In this document: positions 1-5,816 of the stretch, piece by piece | How the letters are laid out: every line of letters begins with the position of its first letter | Position numbering within the stretch: the stretch's first letter is position 1 | Assembly (NCBI RefSeq): GCF_004168205.1 | Contig: NZ_RCYB01000089.1 | Span: 1-7,748 of the forward strand | DNA length: 7,748 bases | DNA from: Catenibacterium sp. co_0103 | GTDB lineage: Bacteria > Bacillota_I > Bacilli_A > Erysipelotrichales > Coprobacillaceae | Direction of reading: 5' to 3' | Translations under genes and position numbers: made by a program | The notes under the pieces: model-generated | The model's input: the letters and a program-made list of their open reading frames with translations, nothing else | The model's database searches: none | What the model was told of the DNA's origin: nothing

Positions 1-451
1 CCTGCATCATCATATGATCATTTTCATCTGTAGCACAGACAATGGCAACCTTGTGATGAGATATTCCTCTATATGCAACCTGTTTACCTCGACGCATATA
101 GAAGCAGGTCGTCTTGCTTGTCTCCAAGACTTGAGCCTCACCCTCTAGAGGCATTTTATATAGTTCCAGTTCAATGAAGTGAAGCCACTGGTCCAAAGTA
201 AAATGAGACCAGTAGAATAAGGTGTTGGTTCTATCACTAAAAGACTTGTGACAGTCAAGACAGATATATCTCTGATGTCCGTTCTTATCTTTTCCATTCT
301 TTTTGAAATGAACTGAACCACATATAGGGCATGCTTTATGAGATGGATCAATGTCTTCATCATCCTGTTCATATAATGATTCAATAAGTTTATTTACATA
401 ATCCTTATCCTTAGATCTTAAATAGTTTTTTACCTGGTTTTCAGTTATCAT
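1..451 (-). pseudogene. IS1595/ISXO2-like transposase, partial, internally deleted
   Basis: The reading frame runs from ATG at 451-449 to the window edge (150 codons seen). An AGGTGA ribosome binding site lies about 7 nt upstream of the start. Residues 41-67 form a zinc ribbon (CPICG then CLDCHKSF, with Cys 41, 44, 64 and 67), followed by a helix-turn-helix-like stretch ending in TSKTTCFYMR near residue 120. This order is typical of IS1595-family transposases, which cut and paste DNA with a DDE-type RNase H fold. In that family the CFYMR block is normally followed by several dozen residues holding the first catalytic Asp (an ELDET-type motif). Here it passes directly into RGKQVAYRGISHHKVAIV, which normally follows that Asp. 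I infer an in-frame deletion and a dead enzyme. The family assignment rests on remembered motifs; the 3' end is outside the window. Confidence 0.7.
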
Positions 452-610
452 AGCACTCACCTGACCTTTTAAGATCATTTTACAACTATTCGAGAAATGA
501 TGATTTGAGTTAGGTGGCTATAAAGTAGAAAAATAGGCGTTAAGTTAAATTTAATGATCTAGTAGCAACATTTTTCATAAACTTAGCGATTTTATTTGTG
601 GAATTTTATT

Positions 611-639
611 TTAATATAGTATATCTCACTATATATAAT
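611..639 (+). promoter_or_regulatory. Promoter with operator-like inverted repeat upstream of the MATE locus
   Basis: A consensus -10 TATAAT lies at 634-639, and a weak -35 (TTAATA, 4 of 6 matches) at 611-616 with 17-bp spacing. The spacer holds an inverted repeat with 7-bp arms, ATATAGT (614-620) and ACTATAT (628-634), separated by 7 bp and overlapping the first base of the -10. A repressor bound there would block RNA polymerase, which is common for drug-efflux genes. AT-richness makes chance repeats more likely, so the operator role is inference. Confidence 0.45.
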
Positions 640-666
640 AAAAAAGCATGATATACAGGAGATAAT

Positions 667-825
667 ATGAGTTACAGTATTTCAACTTTTGAAAAAGAAC
701 TGTATGACAGTAATATATATGAGATAGTAAAGATTGTGTTAAGGGAGATGATTATATGGAAGAAAGGAATAATTTTGCGAAGGGAACGGTTTCTACACAT
801 ATATTATCTATTGCAGGACCAATGA
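667..825 (+). CDS. Small leader ORF overlapping the MATE start (52 aa, uncertain)
   Basis: ATG at 667-669 follows a good AGGAG at 657-661 with 5-nt spacing, and lies just downstream of the TATAAT at 634-639, so it is the first translatable frame of the transcript. The predicted protein begins MSYSISTFEKELYDSNIYEI and ends at TGA 823-825. Its last 23 codons overlap the MATE gene in a different frame and read as an unconvincing basic/hydrophobic tail. I do not recognise it. It could be a leader peptide coupled to MATE translation, or the stump of an upstream gene whose natural end was lost. The ribosome binding site is its main support; composition gives no independent proof of coding. Confidence 0.3.
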   Translation: MSYSISTFEKELYDSNIYEIVKIVLREMIIWKKGIILRRERFLHIYYLLQDQ

Positions 826-1165
826 TCGTAGCACAGTTGATTAATGTACTCTACAACGTGATAGATAGAATATATATAGGACGTATTCCTCATACTTCAA
901 CACTAGCTATGGGAGGACTGGGAATATGTCTTCCTATTATTTCTATAGTGATTGCATTTGCGAACTTGTTTGGTATGGGTGGTGCCCCACTTTGTTCAAT
1001 TGCGAGAGGGAGAGGTAATAATAAAGAAGCAGAAGAGATTATGGGAAATGCTTTCTGTTTGTTAGTACTATTTGGGATTGGTTTAATGATTATTGGTTTT
1101 CTTTTTAAAGAGAAGATCTTATGGCTCTTTGGAGCAAGTACGCATACTTTTAAGTATGCGAATGA

Positions 1166-1173
1166 TTATTTAA
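1166..1173 (+). repeat. Target-site duplication, left copy (TTATTTAA)
   Basis: This 8-bp sequence abuts the left end of the MITE and is repeated exactly at its right end. It includes MATE codon 139 and neighbouring bases. Confidence 0.9.
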
Positions 1174-1299
1174 TTTGAATACCCATAATCTGCAGAAACA
1201 GTCTTTTTTATCTTTGTTTGTTCTTTGTTTCTAATACTGTTTAAGAGGAACTTATTAAAGACGTGTTTATAGCATACCTGTGGTTTGTGGGTATTCAAA
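1174..1299. mobile_element. 126-bp MITE-like non-autonomous element inside the MATE gene
   Basis: The ends are perfect 12-bp inverted repeats: TTTGAATACCCA at 1174-1185 and TGGGTATTCAAA at 1288-1299. Allowing mismatches, similarity extends to 18 of 22 positions. Flanking 8-bp direct repeats (TTATTTAA, at 1166-1173 and 1300-1307) are an exact target-site duplication. There is no ORF of useful size. An internal inverted repeat, AAACAGT (1196-1202) and ACTGTTT (1236-1242), could form a hairpin. Element plus duplication adds 134 nt, which shifts the host frame, and the element itself supplies TGA at 1176-1178. Mobilisation would need a transposase in trans. An 8-bp duplication fits IS1595 among several families, but the transposase at 1-451 shows no matching ends here. 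Confidence 0.9.
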
Positions 1300-1307
1300 T
1301 TATTTAA
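1300..1307 (+). repeat. Target-site duplication, right copy (TTATTTAA)
   Basis: This is the exact copy of 1166-1173, directly after the right inverted repeat. Joining 1173 to 1308 restores the MATE frame (TTA ACT ATA), which confirms the element's borders. Confidence 0.9.
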
Positions 1308-2240
1308 CTATATACTTGTTAGGGACTGTGTTTGTGTTAATAGGACTAGGTATGAATAGTTTTATTAATAGTCAAGGATTTGCGAAAATAGGAATGATGA
1401 CAGTACTGATTGGTGCTGTATTGAATATTATATTGGATCCAATATTTATATTTTTATTTAATATGAATGTGAAAGGTGCAGCACTTGCAACAGTACTGTC
1501 ACAGTTTGTATCTGCTTTATGGACAATACACTTCTTAAGAAGTGATCAAACAATACTTAAGTTAAAGAAAGAGTGTATGTATTTAAAACCTTATTATGTA
1601 AAGCGTATATTCTCTTTAGGGACTGCAGGATTTATGATGGGTATTACGAATTCTATAGTATCTATTGTATGTAATTCTACTTTACAACTATATGGTGGTG
1701 ATCTCTATATAGCGATTATGACTATTATTAACTCTATTAGAGAAGTTGTGCAGTTACCAGCCCAAGGGTTTGGAAATGCCTCTCAGCCAGTACTAGGATA
1801 TAATTATGGGGCTAAAGAATATAAACGTGTCTTATCAGCAATACGTTTTGTGACACTCTTATGTTTTGGGACAATGTTTGTTATATGGGTATTAATTACT
1901 GCTTTCCCACAATACTTTATTAATATCTTTACTCATGATCCTCATATGACTAAACATGCAATTATTTATATTAAATTATATTTTGCAGGATTCTTTATGC
2001 AGTCATTACAGATATGTGGTCAGTCTGTGGCAGTAAGACTAGGCAAATCTAAACAGGCTATCTTCTTTTCTATCTTTAGAAAAGTGATTATAGTAGCTCC
2101 TTTGACTATTATTCTTCCACGTTTTATTGGAATTGAAGGTGTATTTATTTCAGAAGCTATTAGTAATTTTATAGGTGGCGGTGCTTGTTATATGACTATG
2201 TGGTTAACTATTGGAAAGAGCTTAAAGAAAGAGATTTCTT

Positions 2241-2262
2241 AGAAAAGAGATCTCTTTTTCTA
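2241..2262 (+). terminator. Probable terminator of the MATE gene
   Basis: Overlapping the MATE stop codon is the perfect palindrome AAAAGAGATCTCTTTT (2243-2258), followed by more T and C. It can fold as an A/T-rich stem with a GATC loop. The stem is weak, so termination may be partial. Confidence 0.5.
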
Positions 2263-2374
2263 TTATTCTTATGTAATGCTTGTGAATAATATAAATATAG
2301 TACTTTCTCTATTGCATCAAACTAACACTAAGAATATCATTGTATATAAGATATATAGTAAGGGAAGGAAAAAT

Positions 2375-3247
2375 ATGAATAAGAAACAGATAATGATAGC
2401 TGCAGGTGCAGTTGTATTTATTGGTGTAGGTGCTGCTGCTTATGCGTTAAGTGGTCCTAAACTAGAACTTAAGACTAATAAGGTGAATATAGAATATGGA
2501 ACTACATATACACCTAAACTTAAGGATATAGTAAAAGACTATAAGGATTTTAATACAGATGATTTAGAAATAATCAATAAGATACCTAATGAGAAGGATA
2601 AGACTTATCCTGCAGTAGGTAAGTATAGTATTACTGTGAAGTATAAGAAGAAGTCTTTGAAACAGAGTGTTATTGTAAAGGATACCAAAGCACCTGAAGT
2701 AGTATTACCTGCTGATATAGAGATATTACAAGGTACAGACCTTACTACATTTAATTTCAAGTCTCTAATGAATATTAGTGATCTATCTGAAACAAGTATT
2801 GAGATTGATACAAGTAAGGTAGATATGAATACTCCTGGACAGTATGATTTTAATGTTACAGTAAAGGACAAGTATAATAATGAAACCAAGAAGACCGGTA
2901 AGGTCACTATTATTGCGAAACCAGTGATTAATAATAATGAAGAAGTTGTACATGAGACAGTGAAGAATAAAGATGGTACTACAAGTGTAAAGACTAAGGT
3001 ACAGAAGAAACAGAGTTCTAATACAAATAGAACTTCTAATAATTCTTCTTCAAACAACAGCAATTCTTCTGGAAGCAGTAATACTTCAGGTGGTTCTTCT
3101 TCAGAAACTCATAAAGGATCATTAACAGTTGAAATGGATCCTAAATATCACTGGGAAGGTGATCATTCCTATGGTGATGGTGCAGAAATTAATGGTGAAG
3201 ACTTTGATAAGTTAACTGGTGGAGATTGGAAGAACTGGGATTATTAA
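2375..3247 (+). CDS. Membrane-anchored extracellular protein with two Ig-like domains
   Basis: The start at 2375 is chosen over an in-frame ATG at 2276 because AAGGA (2365-2369) precedes it by 5 nt and the protein then begins with a normal signal anchor. The protein is 290 aa. A lysine-containing N-terminus and hydrophobic segment (about 6-25) have no lipobox Cys, so this is either an uncleaved anchor or a signal peptide. Residues about 28-103 and 104-182 look like beta-rich Ig-type domains; the second begins VKDTKAPEVVLP and contains TPGQYDFNVTVKDKYNNET, the pattern of bacterial DUF5011-like surface domains. Residues about 213-247 are a Ser/Asn/Gly linker. The last 43 residues are acidic and aromatic (HWEGDHSYGDG, GGDWKNWDY) and not recognised. 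No LPxTG sorting signal is present. The protein probably faces the outside of the cell; its partner is unknown. It lies in its own interval between two terminators. Confidence 0.75.
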   Translation: MNKKQIMIAAGAVVFIGVGAAAYALSGPKLELKTNKVNIEYGTTYTPKLKDIVKDYKDFNTDDLEIINKIPNEKDKTYPAVGKYSITVKYKKKSLKQSVIVKDTKAPEVVLPADIEILQGTDLTTFNFKSLMNISDLSETSIEIDTSKVDMNTPGQYDFNVTVKDKYNNETKKTGKVTIIAKPVINNNEEVVHETVKNKDGTTSVKTKVQKKQSSNTNRTSNNSSSNNSNSSGSSNTSGGSSSETHKGSLTVEMDPKYHWEGDHSYGDGAEINGEDFDKLTGGDWKNWDY

Positions 3248-3302
3248 AAATAATATATCTTTCCCTCAGGGAGACTACTATAAGTGCTCTCCCCTTTCTT
3301 AA

Positions 3303-3338
3303 GTAAAACAGTCAGGTTTAGATGCCTGACTGTTTTAC
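3303..3338. terminator. Strong bidirectional Rho-independent terminator
   Basis: A perfect 14-bp stem, GTAAAACAGTCAGG (3303-3316) and CCTGACTGTTTTAC (3325-3338), closes an 8-nt loop. A-rich and T-rich flanks make it usable from both strands. It ends the surface-protein transcript and the convergent 51-aa ORF, whose last codons lie inside it. A weaker GGGAG/CTCCC hairpin followed by CTTTCTT lies just upstream, near 3265-3300. Confidence 0.85.
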
Positions 3339-3473
3339 ATTATCAATAACTTCATTTAGGATTTCATCTAATTCATCAATAGCATAAACCTTCTTACCTG
3401 CTTTACGTTCTTCTTCAACTAATAGAAGTTCTTCTCTTAACTTCAACATCTCTTCCCTATAATCATTATCCAT
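3318..3473 (-). CDS. Small hypothetical protein, 51 aa, charged, antitoxin-tail-like
   Basis: ATG at 3473-3471 opens a 51-codon frame on the minus strand, ending with TAA at 3320-3318 inside the terminator loop. The protein starts MDNDYREEMLKLREELLLVE and is rich in Glu, Lys and Leu. It is probably one long helix, then a KAGKKVYAIDELDEILNEVI segment. The pattern of an acidic helix, then G-x-x-VY-x-x-DEL, resembles the toxin-binding C-terminal part of RelB/Phd-type antitoxins, but the DNA-binding half is missing and no toxin gene is adjacent, so function is unassigned. A matching promoter with an extended -10 at 3495-3503 supports expression. The leader is only about 15 nt and shows no clear Shine-Dalgarno sequence, which lowers confidence in translation. 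Confidence 0.5.
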   Translation of the reverse strand: MDNDYREEMLKLREELLLVEEERKAGKKVYAIDELDEILNEVIDNVKQSGI

Positions 3474-3494
3474 ATAAGTTTGTCTATGCTGATT

Positions 3495-3503
3495 ATTATA
3501 CCA
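3495..3503 (-). promoter_or_regulatory. Extended -10 promoter for the 51-aa ORF
   Basis: On the minus strand TGG-TATAAT (a TGn extended -10) ends 21 nt before the ATG. No good -35 is visible at 17 bp, which extended -10 promoters tolerate. It is divergent from the symporter promoter. Confidence 0.5.
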
Positions 3504-3551
3504 TAGTTCTAAATAAATATATTATGCTCACTCTCATTTTGATGAATACTA

Positions 3552-3580
3552 TTTGCATTATGTTCTAGATAGTGTATAAT
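3552..3580 (+). promoter_or_regulatory. Promoter of the DAACS symporter gene
   Basis: TATAAT at 3575-3580 and a -35 match TTTGCA (3552-3557, 4 of 6) are spaced by 17 bp. Transcription would start near 3587, giving a leader of about 30 nt that carries AGGAGG. Confidence 0.6.
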
Positions 3581-3616
3581 AGTCTCAATTTTGGGATTAA
3601 ATTCAGGAGGGTAAAA

Positions 3617-4957
3617 ATGAAAACGAGTAATGGTAAGCAGTTAGCTAAAAAGATGTTAATTGCGATGATTTGTGGTCTTGCCTGTGGGTTTGGCTGCATT
3701 ATGTTAAGAGAACACTTAATAAGTAGTGGTCAGACTGATCTTTGGACAAAGATCAATAAATTATTCTTTCAGGATATTACACAGCCTACAGCAACTAAAG
3801 CTGTTGGGATCTTCTATATTGTAGGTCAGTTATTTGTTAATTCATTACAGCTTATTATTGTACCTATGGTATTTGTATCTATTACATTAGCTATTTCAAC
3901 TATCACAGATACAAAGAAGTTAGGTAGAATTTCTACTAAGACTATTTTAACTTTCTTTATTACAACTGTATGTGCATTATGTTTTGCAGGTGTAATTGCC
4001 TCTATTGTATATCGTTTAGGTTTCTTTAATGCAGTAGGTAAAGCAGCAGTAACAATCCAGCAGGGTTCTACTGGTTCTAACCCATTAAACATTATTTTAA
4101 ATATTATTCCTAACAACCTTATTTCAGCTTTCTCTACTAATGGTAACGTACTTGCTATCGTGTTTATAGCAGTTGCTATGGGTCTAGCAATGAATACATT
4201 AGAAGAAGAAACAAAGACTCTAAAGAAGTTGTTCGAAGAAGTATCTAAGATTATTACTTTATTCTTATCATTTGTAGTTAATAAGTTTGCCCCTATTGGT
4301 ATCTTCTGCTTATTAACTAGAACATTCGCAATTTATGGAATTGATTCATTAAGACCAGCACTTGCTTATGTTGTTACAGTTGTTATTGCATTATTTATAT
4401 ATTTATTCTTAGCTTATCCAATCTATTTAATGTCTATGGCTAGAGTAAATCCAAAGCCATTTATGAAGAAGATGGTTAAGGTTGCTTTGTTTGGTTTCTC
4501 TACTTCTTCTAGTGCTGCAACTCTTCCAATCAATAAGAGAACAGTAACTGAAGAATTAGGTGTAAATGATCAGATTGCATCATTTGTATTACCTTTAGGT
4601 ATGACAATCAATATGGATGGTACAGCAATCATGCAGGTTATTGCAGCTATGTTTATTGCAGCAAGTTCTGGATATAAAGTAACATTCATGTCTATGGCAG
4701 TTATTGCAGTACTTGCATTAATTGCATCAGTTGGTACTCCAGCTGCACCAGGTGCAGGTGCTGTGATCCTATTTACTATCTTAACTGGTATGGGTTATAC
4801 AAACGATGCAGCATTACTTGCATATTCATTAATTCTTTCAATCAATAGACCTATTGAAATGTTAGTTACTTCACTTAATGTAGTTGGTGATGCTTCTACT
4901 TCAGTTATTGTAGCTAAGAAAGAAAATATGATTGATAGCGAAGTATATAAAGGATAG
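3617..4957 (+). CDS. DAACS-family sodium:amino-acid/dicarboxylate symporter
   Basis: The gene encodes a complete 446-aa symporter of the GltPh/GltP/DctA/SstT superfamily, importing an amino acid or dicarboxylate with Na+ or H+. Start 3617 is fixed by AGGAGG at 3605-3610, 6 nt upstream; the in-frame ATG at 3572 lies within the -10 region and is rejected. Diagnostic parts are the serine-rich HP1 loop TSSSAATLP (296-304), NMDGT of TM7 (332-336), the HP2 loop GTPAAPGAGAV (373-383), and the TM8 block ending T418, N421, D425. Aligned by eye to GltPh, T398, N401 and D405 are kept and D394 becomes E414. R397, which grips the side-chain carboxylate of Asp/Glu, becomes V417. I infer a neutral or otherwise non-acidic substrate, as in ASCT/SstT-type carriers. 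The gene is monocistronic, between its own promoter and terminator. Confidence 0.9.
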   Translation: MKTSNGKQLAKKMLIAMICGLACGFGCIMLREHLISSGQTDLWTKINKLFFQDITQPTATKAVGIFYIVGQLFVNSLQLIIVPMVFVSITLAISTITDTKKLGRISTKTILTFFITTVCALCFAGVIASIVYRLGFFNAVGKAAVTIQQGSTGSNPLNIILNIIPNNLISAFSTNGNVLAIVFIAVAMGLAMNTLEEETKTLKKLFEEVSKIITLFLSFVVNKFAPIGIFCLLTRTFAIYGIDSLRPALAYVVTVVIALFIYLFLAYPIYLMSMARVNPKPFMKKMVKVALFGFSTSSSAATLPINKRTVTEELGVNDQIASFVLPLGMTINMDGTAIMQVIAAMFIAASSGYKVTFMSMAVIAVLALIASVGTPAAPGAGAVILFTILTGMGYTNDAALLAYSLILSINRPIEMLVTSLNVVGDASTSVIVAKKENMIDSEVYKG

Positions 4958-4970
4958 AAGTTCTTTCTAG

Positions 4971-5005
4971 AAAAGGAGTCAGAAAAATTAAATCTGACTC
5001 CTTTT
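4971..5005 (+). terminator. Rho-independent terminator of the symporter gene
   Basis: A 13-bp perfect stem, AAAAGGAGTCAGA (4971-4983) with TCTGACTCCTTTT (4993-5005), encloses a 9-nt loop and ends in a T-run. It lies 13 nt after the stop codon. Confidence 0.85.
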
Positions 5006-5014
5006 AATGTATAC

Positions 5015-5042
5015 TTGAAATATTCTAATAATTATGTATAAT
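5015..5042 (+). promoter_or_regulatory. Promoter of the candidate small RNA
   Basis: TTGAAA (5015-5020, 4 of 6 matches to TTGACA) and TATAAT (5037-5042, consensus) are separated by 16 bp. It lies just after the symporter terminator and drives no plus-strand gene, only a short structured stretch. Confidence 0.65.
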
Positions 5043-5048
5043 ACTTAT

Positions 5049-5165
5049 GAAGAGAGCTAGAAGATAGGGTAGCTTTTAGAGAGCCGCCTTGTTGAAAGGT
5101 TTTCTAGTAAGAAAGAGGCTTCTGATGGTGTCCTTTGAAAGGGTGCTTTAATCAGAGGCTTTTTT
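5049..5165 (+). ncRNA. Candidate orphan structured small RNA, about 117 nt
   Basis: The transcript is bounded by a good promoter and an intrinsic terminator and holds no credible ORF. Predicted by eye: a 5' hairpin pairing GAGAGCTA (5052-5059) with TAGCTTTT (5070-5077), including two G-U pairs; a CCTT/AAGG hairpin (5087-5099); and the terminator (5118-5165). A competing helix pairs CTAGAA (5057-5062) with TTCTAG (5102-5107). GAGCC (5081-5085) can also pair with GGCTT (5117-5121), which would break the terminator stem, so it may switch. I do not recognise it: T-box, SRP, 6S, TPP, SAM and purine signatures are absent. It may be a trans-acting sRNA or an orphan leader. Its 3' end is antisense to the last codons of the convergent SIR2-like gene. 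Confidence 0.55.
5118..5165. terminator. Terminator of the small RNA, also placed to stop the convergent gene
   Basis: GCTTCTGAT (5118-5126) pairs with ATCAGAGGC (5151-5159), followed by six T. Between them GTGTCCTT and AAGGGTGC form a stacked inner hairpin with G-U pairs. Read from the minus strand the same stem is followed by CTCTTTCTT, so it can also end the SIR2-like transcript, whose stop codon lies inside it. Confidence 0.75.
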
Positions 5166-5797
5166 GCTTTCTCCTTTTAAATAATCATAGATTCTAATCA
5201 GCCTTCTTAAGTTTGTTCGAGTAGAAGGTTTAGAATTCTTTAATATATCGTTGTCCTGTTCAAACTTACTTTTTAAATAATTTTCTAGATCAATCAGATT
5301 TACTTGCTCTTTTTTAAGTAAGCTATATTTATCATTTGCTTATCAATATCAGATATTTCTTTTAAAATGCTTTCTATACTAATTTGAGGATGTTTGCTTC
5401 GATCTCTTCTTATTGTATTAGAGATTATTTCCTCAAAATCATTTACAAGTAACTTATCAATCCCTTCTATTCTCTGATATTTATCCTCATATAAAGAATT
5501 AACAAGTAATTTGCCTGAAACTTGTTTTGCTAGCGTTGGTGCATAATCTAATAGATCTTTTATATCATATTTAAGATCATGCATCACAATATTTCTATAC
5601 CATTGATCTGCAGATATACCTTTTAAACCAATCAGACTAACTGTTTCGGTTATTCCTATGGAGATTACTAATTCATCATTTGCAATTCTATCATCATCAA
5701 TTGCAACTACTTTAATATTTTCAGTAGGTTCATTTGATAATGTAAATAAATATAATTCATCTTTTAATAGTCTTAATAAACGAACAGGTATTTTCAT
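5148..5797 (-). pseudogene. SIR2-family-like C-terminal fragment with a -1 frameshift
   Basis: Frame one opens at ATG 5797-5795 (MKIPVRLLRLLKDELYLFTL) and stops at TAA 5302-5300 after 165 residues. The adjacent -1 frame continues with plainly coding sequence (EQVNLIDLENYLKSKFEQDN, then NLRRLIRIYDYLKGESKKASD) to TAA 5150-5148. Joined, they give about 216 residues. PVRLLRLLK near the start, ISADQWYRNIV in the middle and RRLIRIYD at the end remind me of the C-terminal region of SIR2-like (SIR2_2) defence proteins, but this is recall, not a search. The NAD-binding SIR2 domain is absent, so the gene looks 5'-truncated exactly where the DUF1016 gene ends. The junction A_AAA_AAG (5315-5309) is a classic slippery heptamer; programmed frameshifting, phase variation or a sequencing indel are the alternatives. 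Confidence 0.55.
5309..5315 (-). other. A_AAA_AAG slippery heptamer at the frame junction
   Basis: Read on the minus strand, TTA AAA AAG in frame one places A_AAA_AAG exactly in the register used for -1 frameshifting (as in dnaX and IS3 elements). Slipping by -1 gives AAA AAA GAG CAA GTA and enters the long coding frame. Adding one A would have the same effect. I see no obvious upstream Shine-Dalgarno-like stimulator. Confidence 0.6.
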
Positions 5798-5816
5798 TTT
5801 CTTTTTTCCGATTGCA

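Larger units (their letters stand above)
756..2242 (+). pseudogene. MATE-family multidrug/Na+ antiporter, split by a 126-bp insertion
   Basis: MATE proteins are membrane antiporters of about 450 residues and 12 helices that export cationic drugs and metabolites using Na+ or H+ gradients. The start at 756 has GGGAG 8 nt upstream. The first part (codons 1-139) carries the MATE N-terminus: GPMIVAQLINVLYNVIDRIY around residues 20-39, then GMGGAPLCSIARG. It stops at TGA 1176-1178, inside an inserted element. From 1307 to 2242 the other half continues one frame away, with NIILDPIFIF and, later, QGFGNASQPVLGYNYGA. Deleting 1174-1299 plus one 8-bp repeat gives an uninterrupted 450-residue frame reading YANDYL-TIYLLG across the joint. 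A GTG at 1280 could open the second half, but no ribosome binding site is close to it. The gene is therefore inferred to be inactive. The sequence resembles the MepA-like branch; the substrate cannot be told. Confidence 0.9.

Noticed and set aside
145..384. 79-codon minus-strand frame starting MNHYMNRMMKTL
   Set aside because: It is a shadow of the transposase frame at 1-451, which carries the zinc-ribbon and helix-turn-helix motifs and a ribosome binding site.
472..560. Inverted repeat AGATCATT (472-479) / AATGATCT (553-560) as ends of the IS1595 element
   Set aside because: It is only 8 bp, AT-rich and without a target duplication; it could be chance.
1174..1299. A self-splicing intron, intein or programmed bypass in the MATE gene
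   Set aside because: Terminal inverted repeats and an exact 8-bp target duplication identify a DNA transposition product; no intron-type core is present and the length shifts the frame.
1280..2242. The second MATE half as an independent gene starting at GTG 1280
   Set aside because: The start lies in the MITE's right end without a nearby ribosome binding site, and the protein would lack the first four helices.
2605..3063. 152-codon minus-strand frame rich in Leu, Val and Ser
   Set aside because: It is antisense to the Ig-domain and Ser/Asn-rich coding sequence; it has no ribosome binding site or recognisable motif.
3826..4116. 96-codon minus-strand frame
   Set aside because: It is antisense to the well-supported symporter gene.
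5049..5165. T-box or other known riboswitch identity for the small RNA, because it begins AGAGAGCTAGAAG
   Set aside because: There is no UGGNACCGCG-type T-box bulge, no specifier stem and no downstream plus-strand gene; other known aptamer signatures are also absent.
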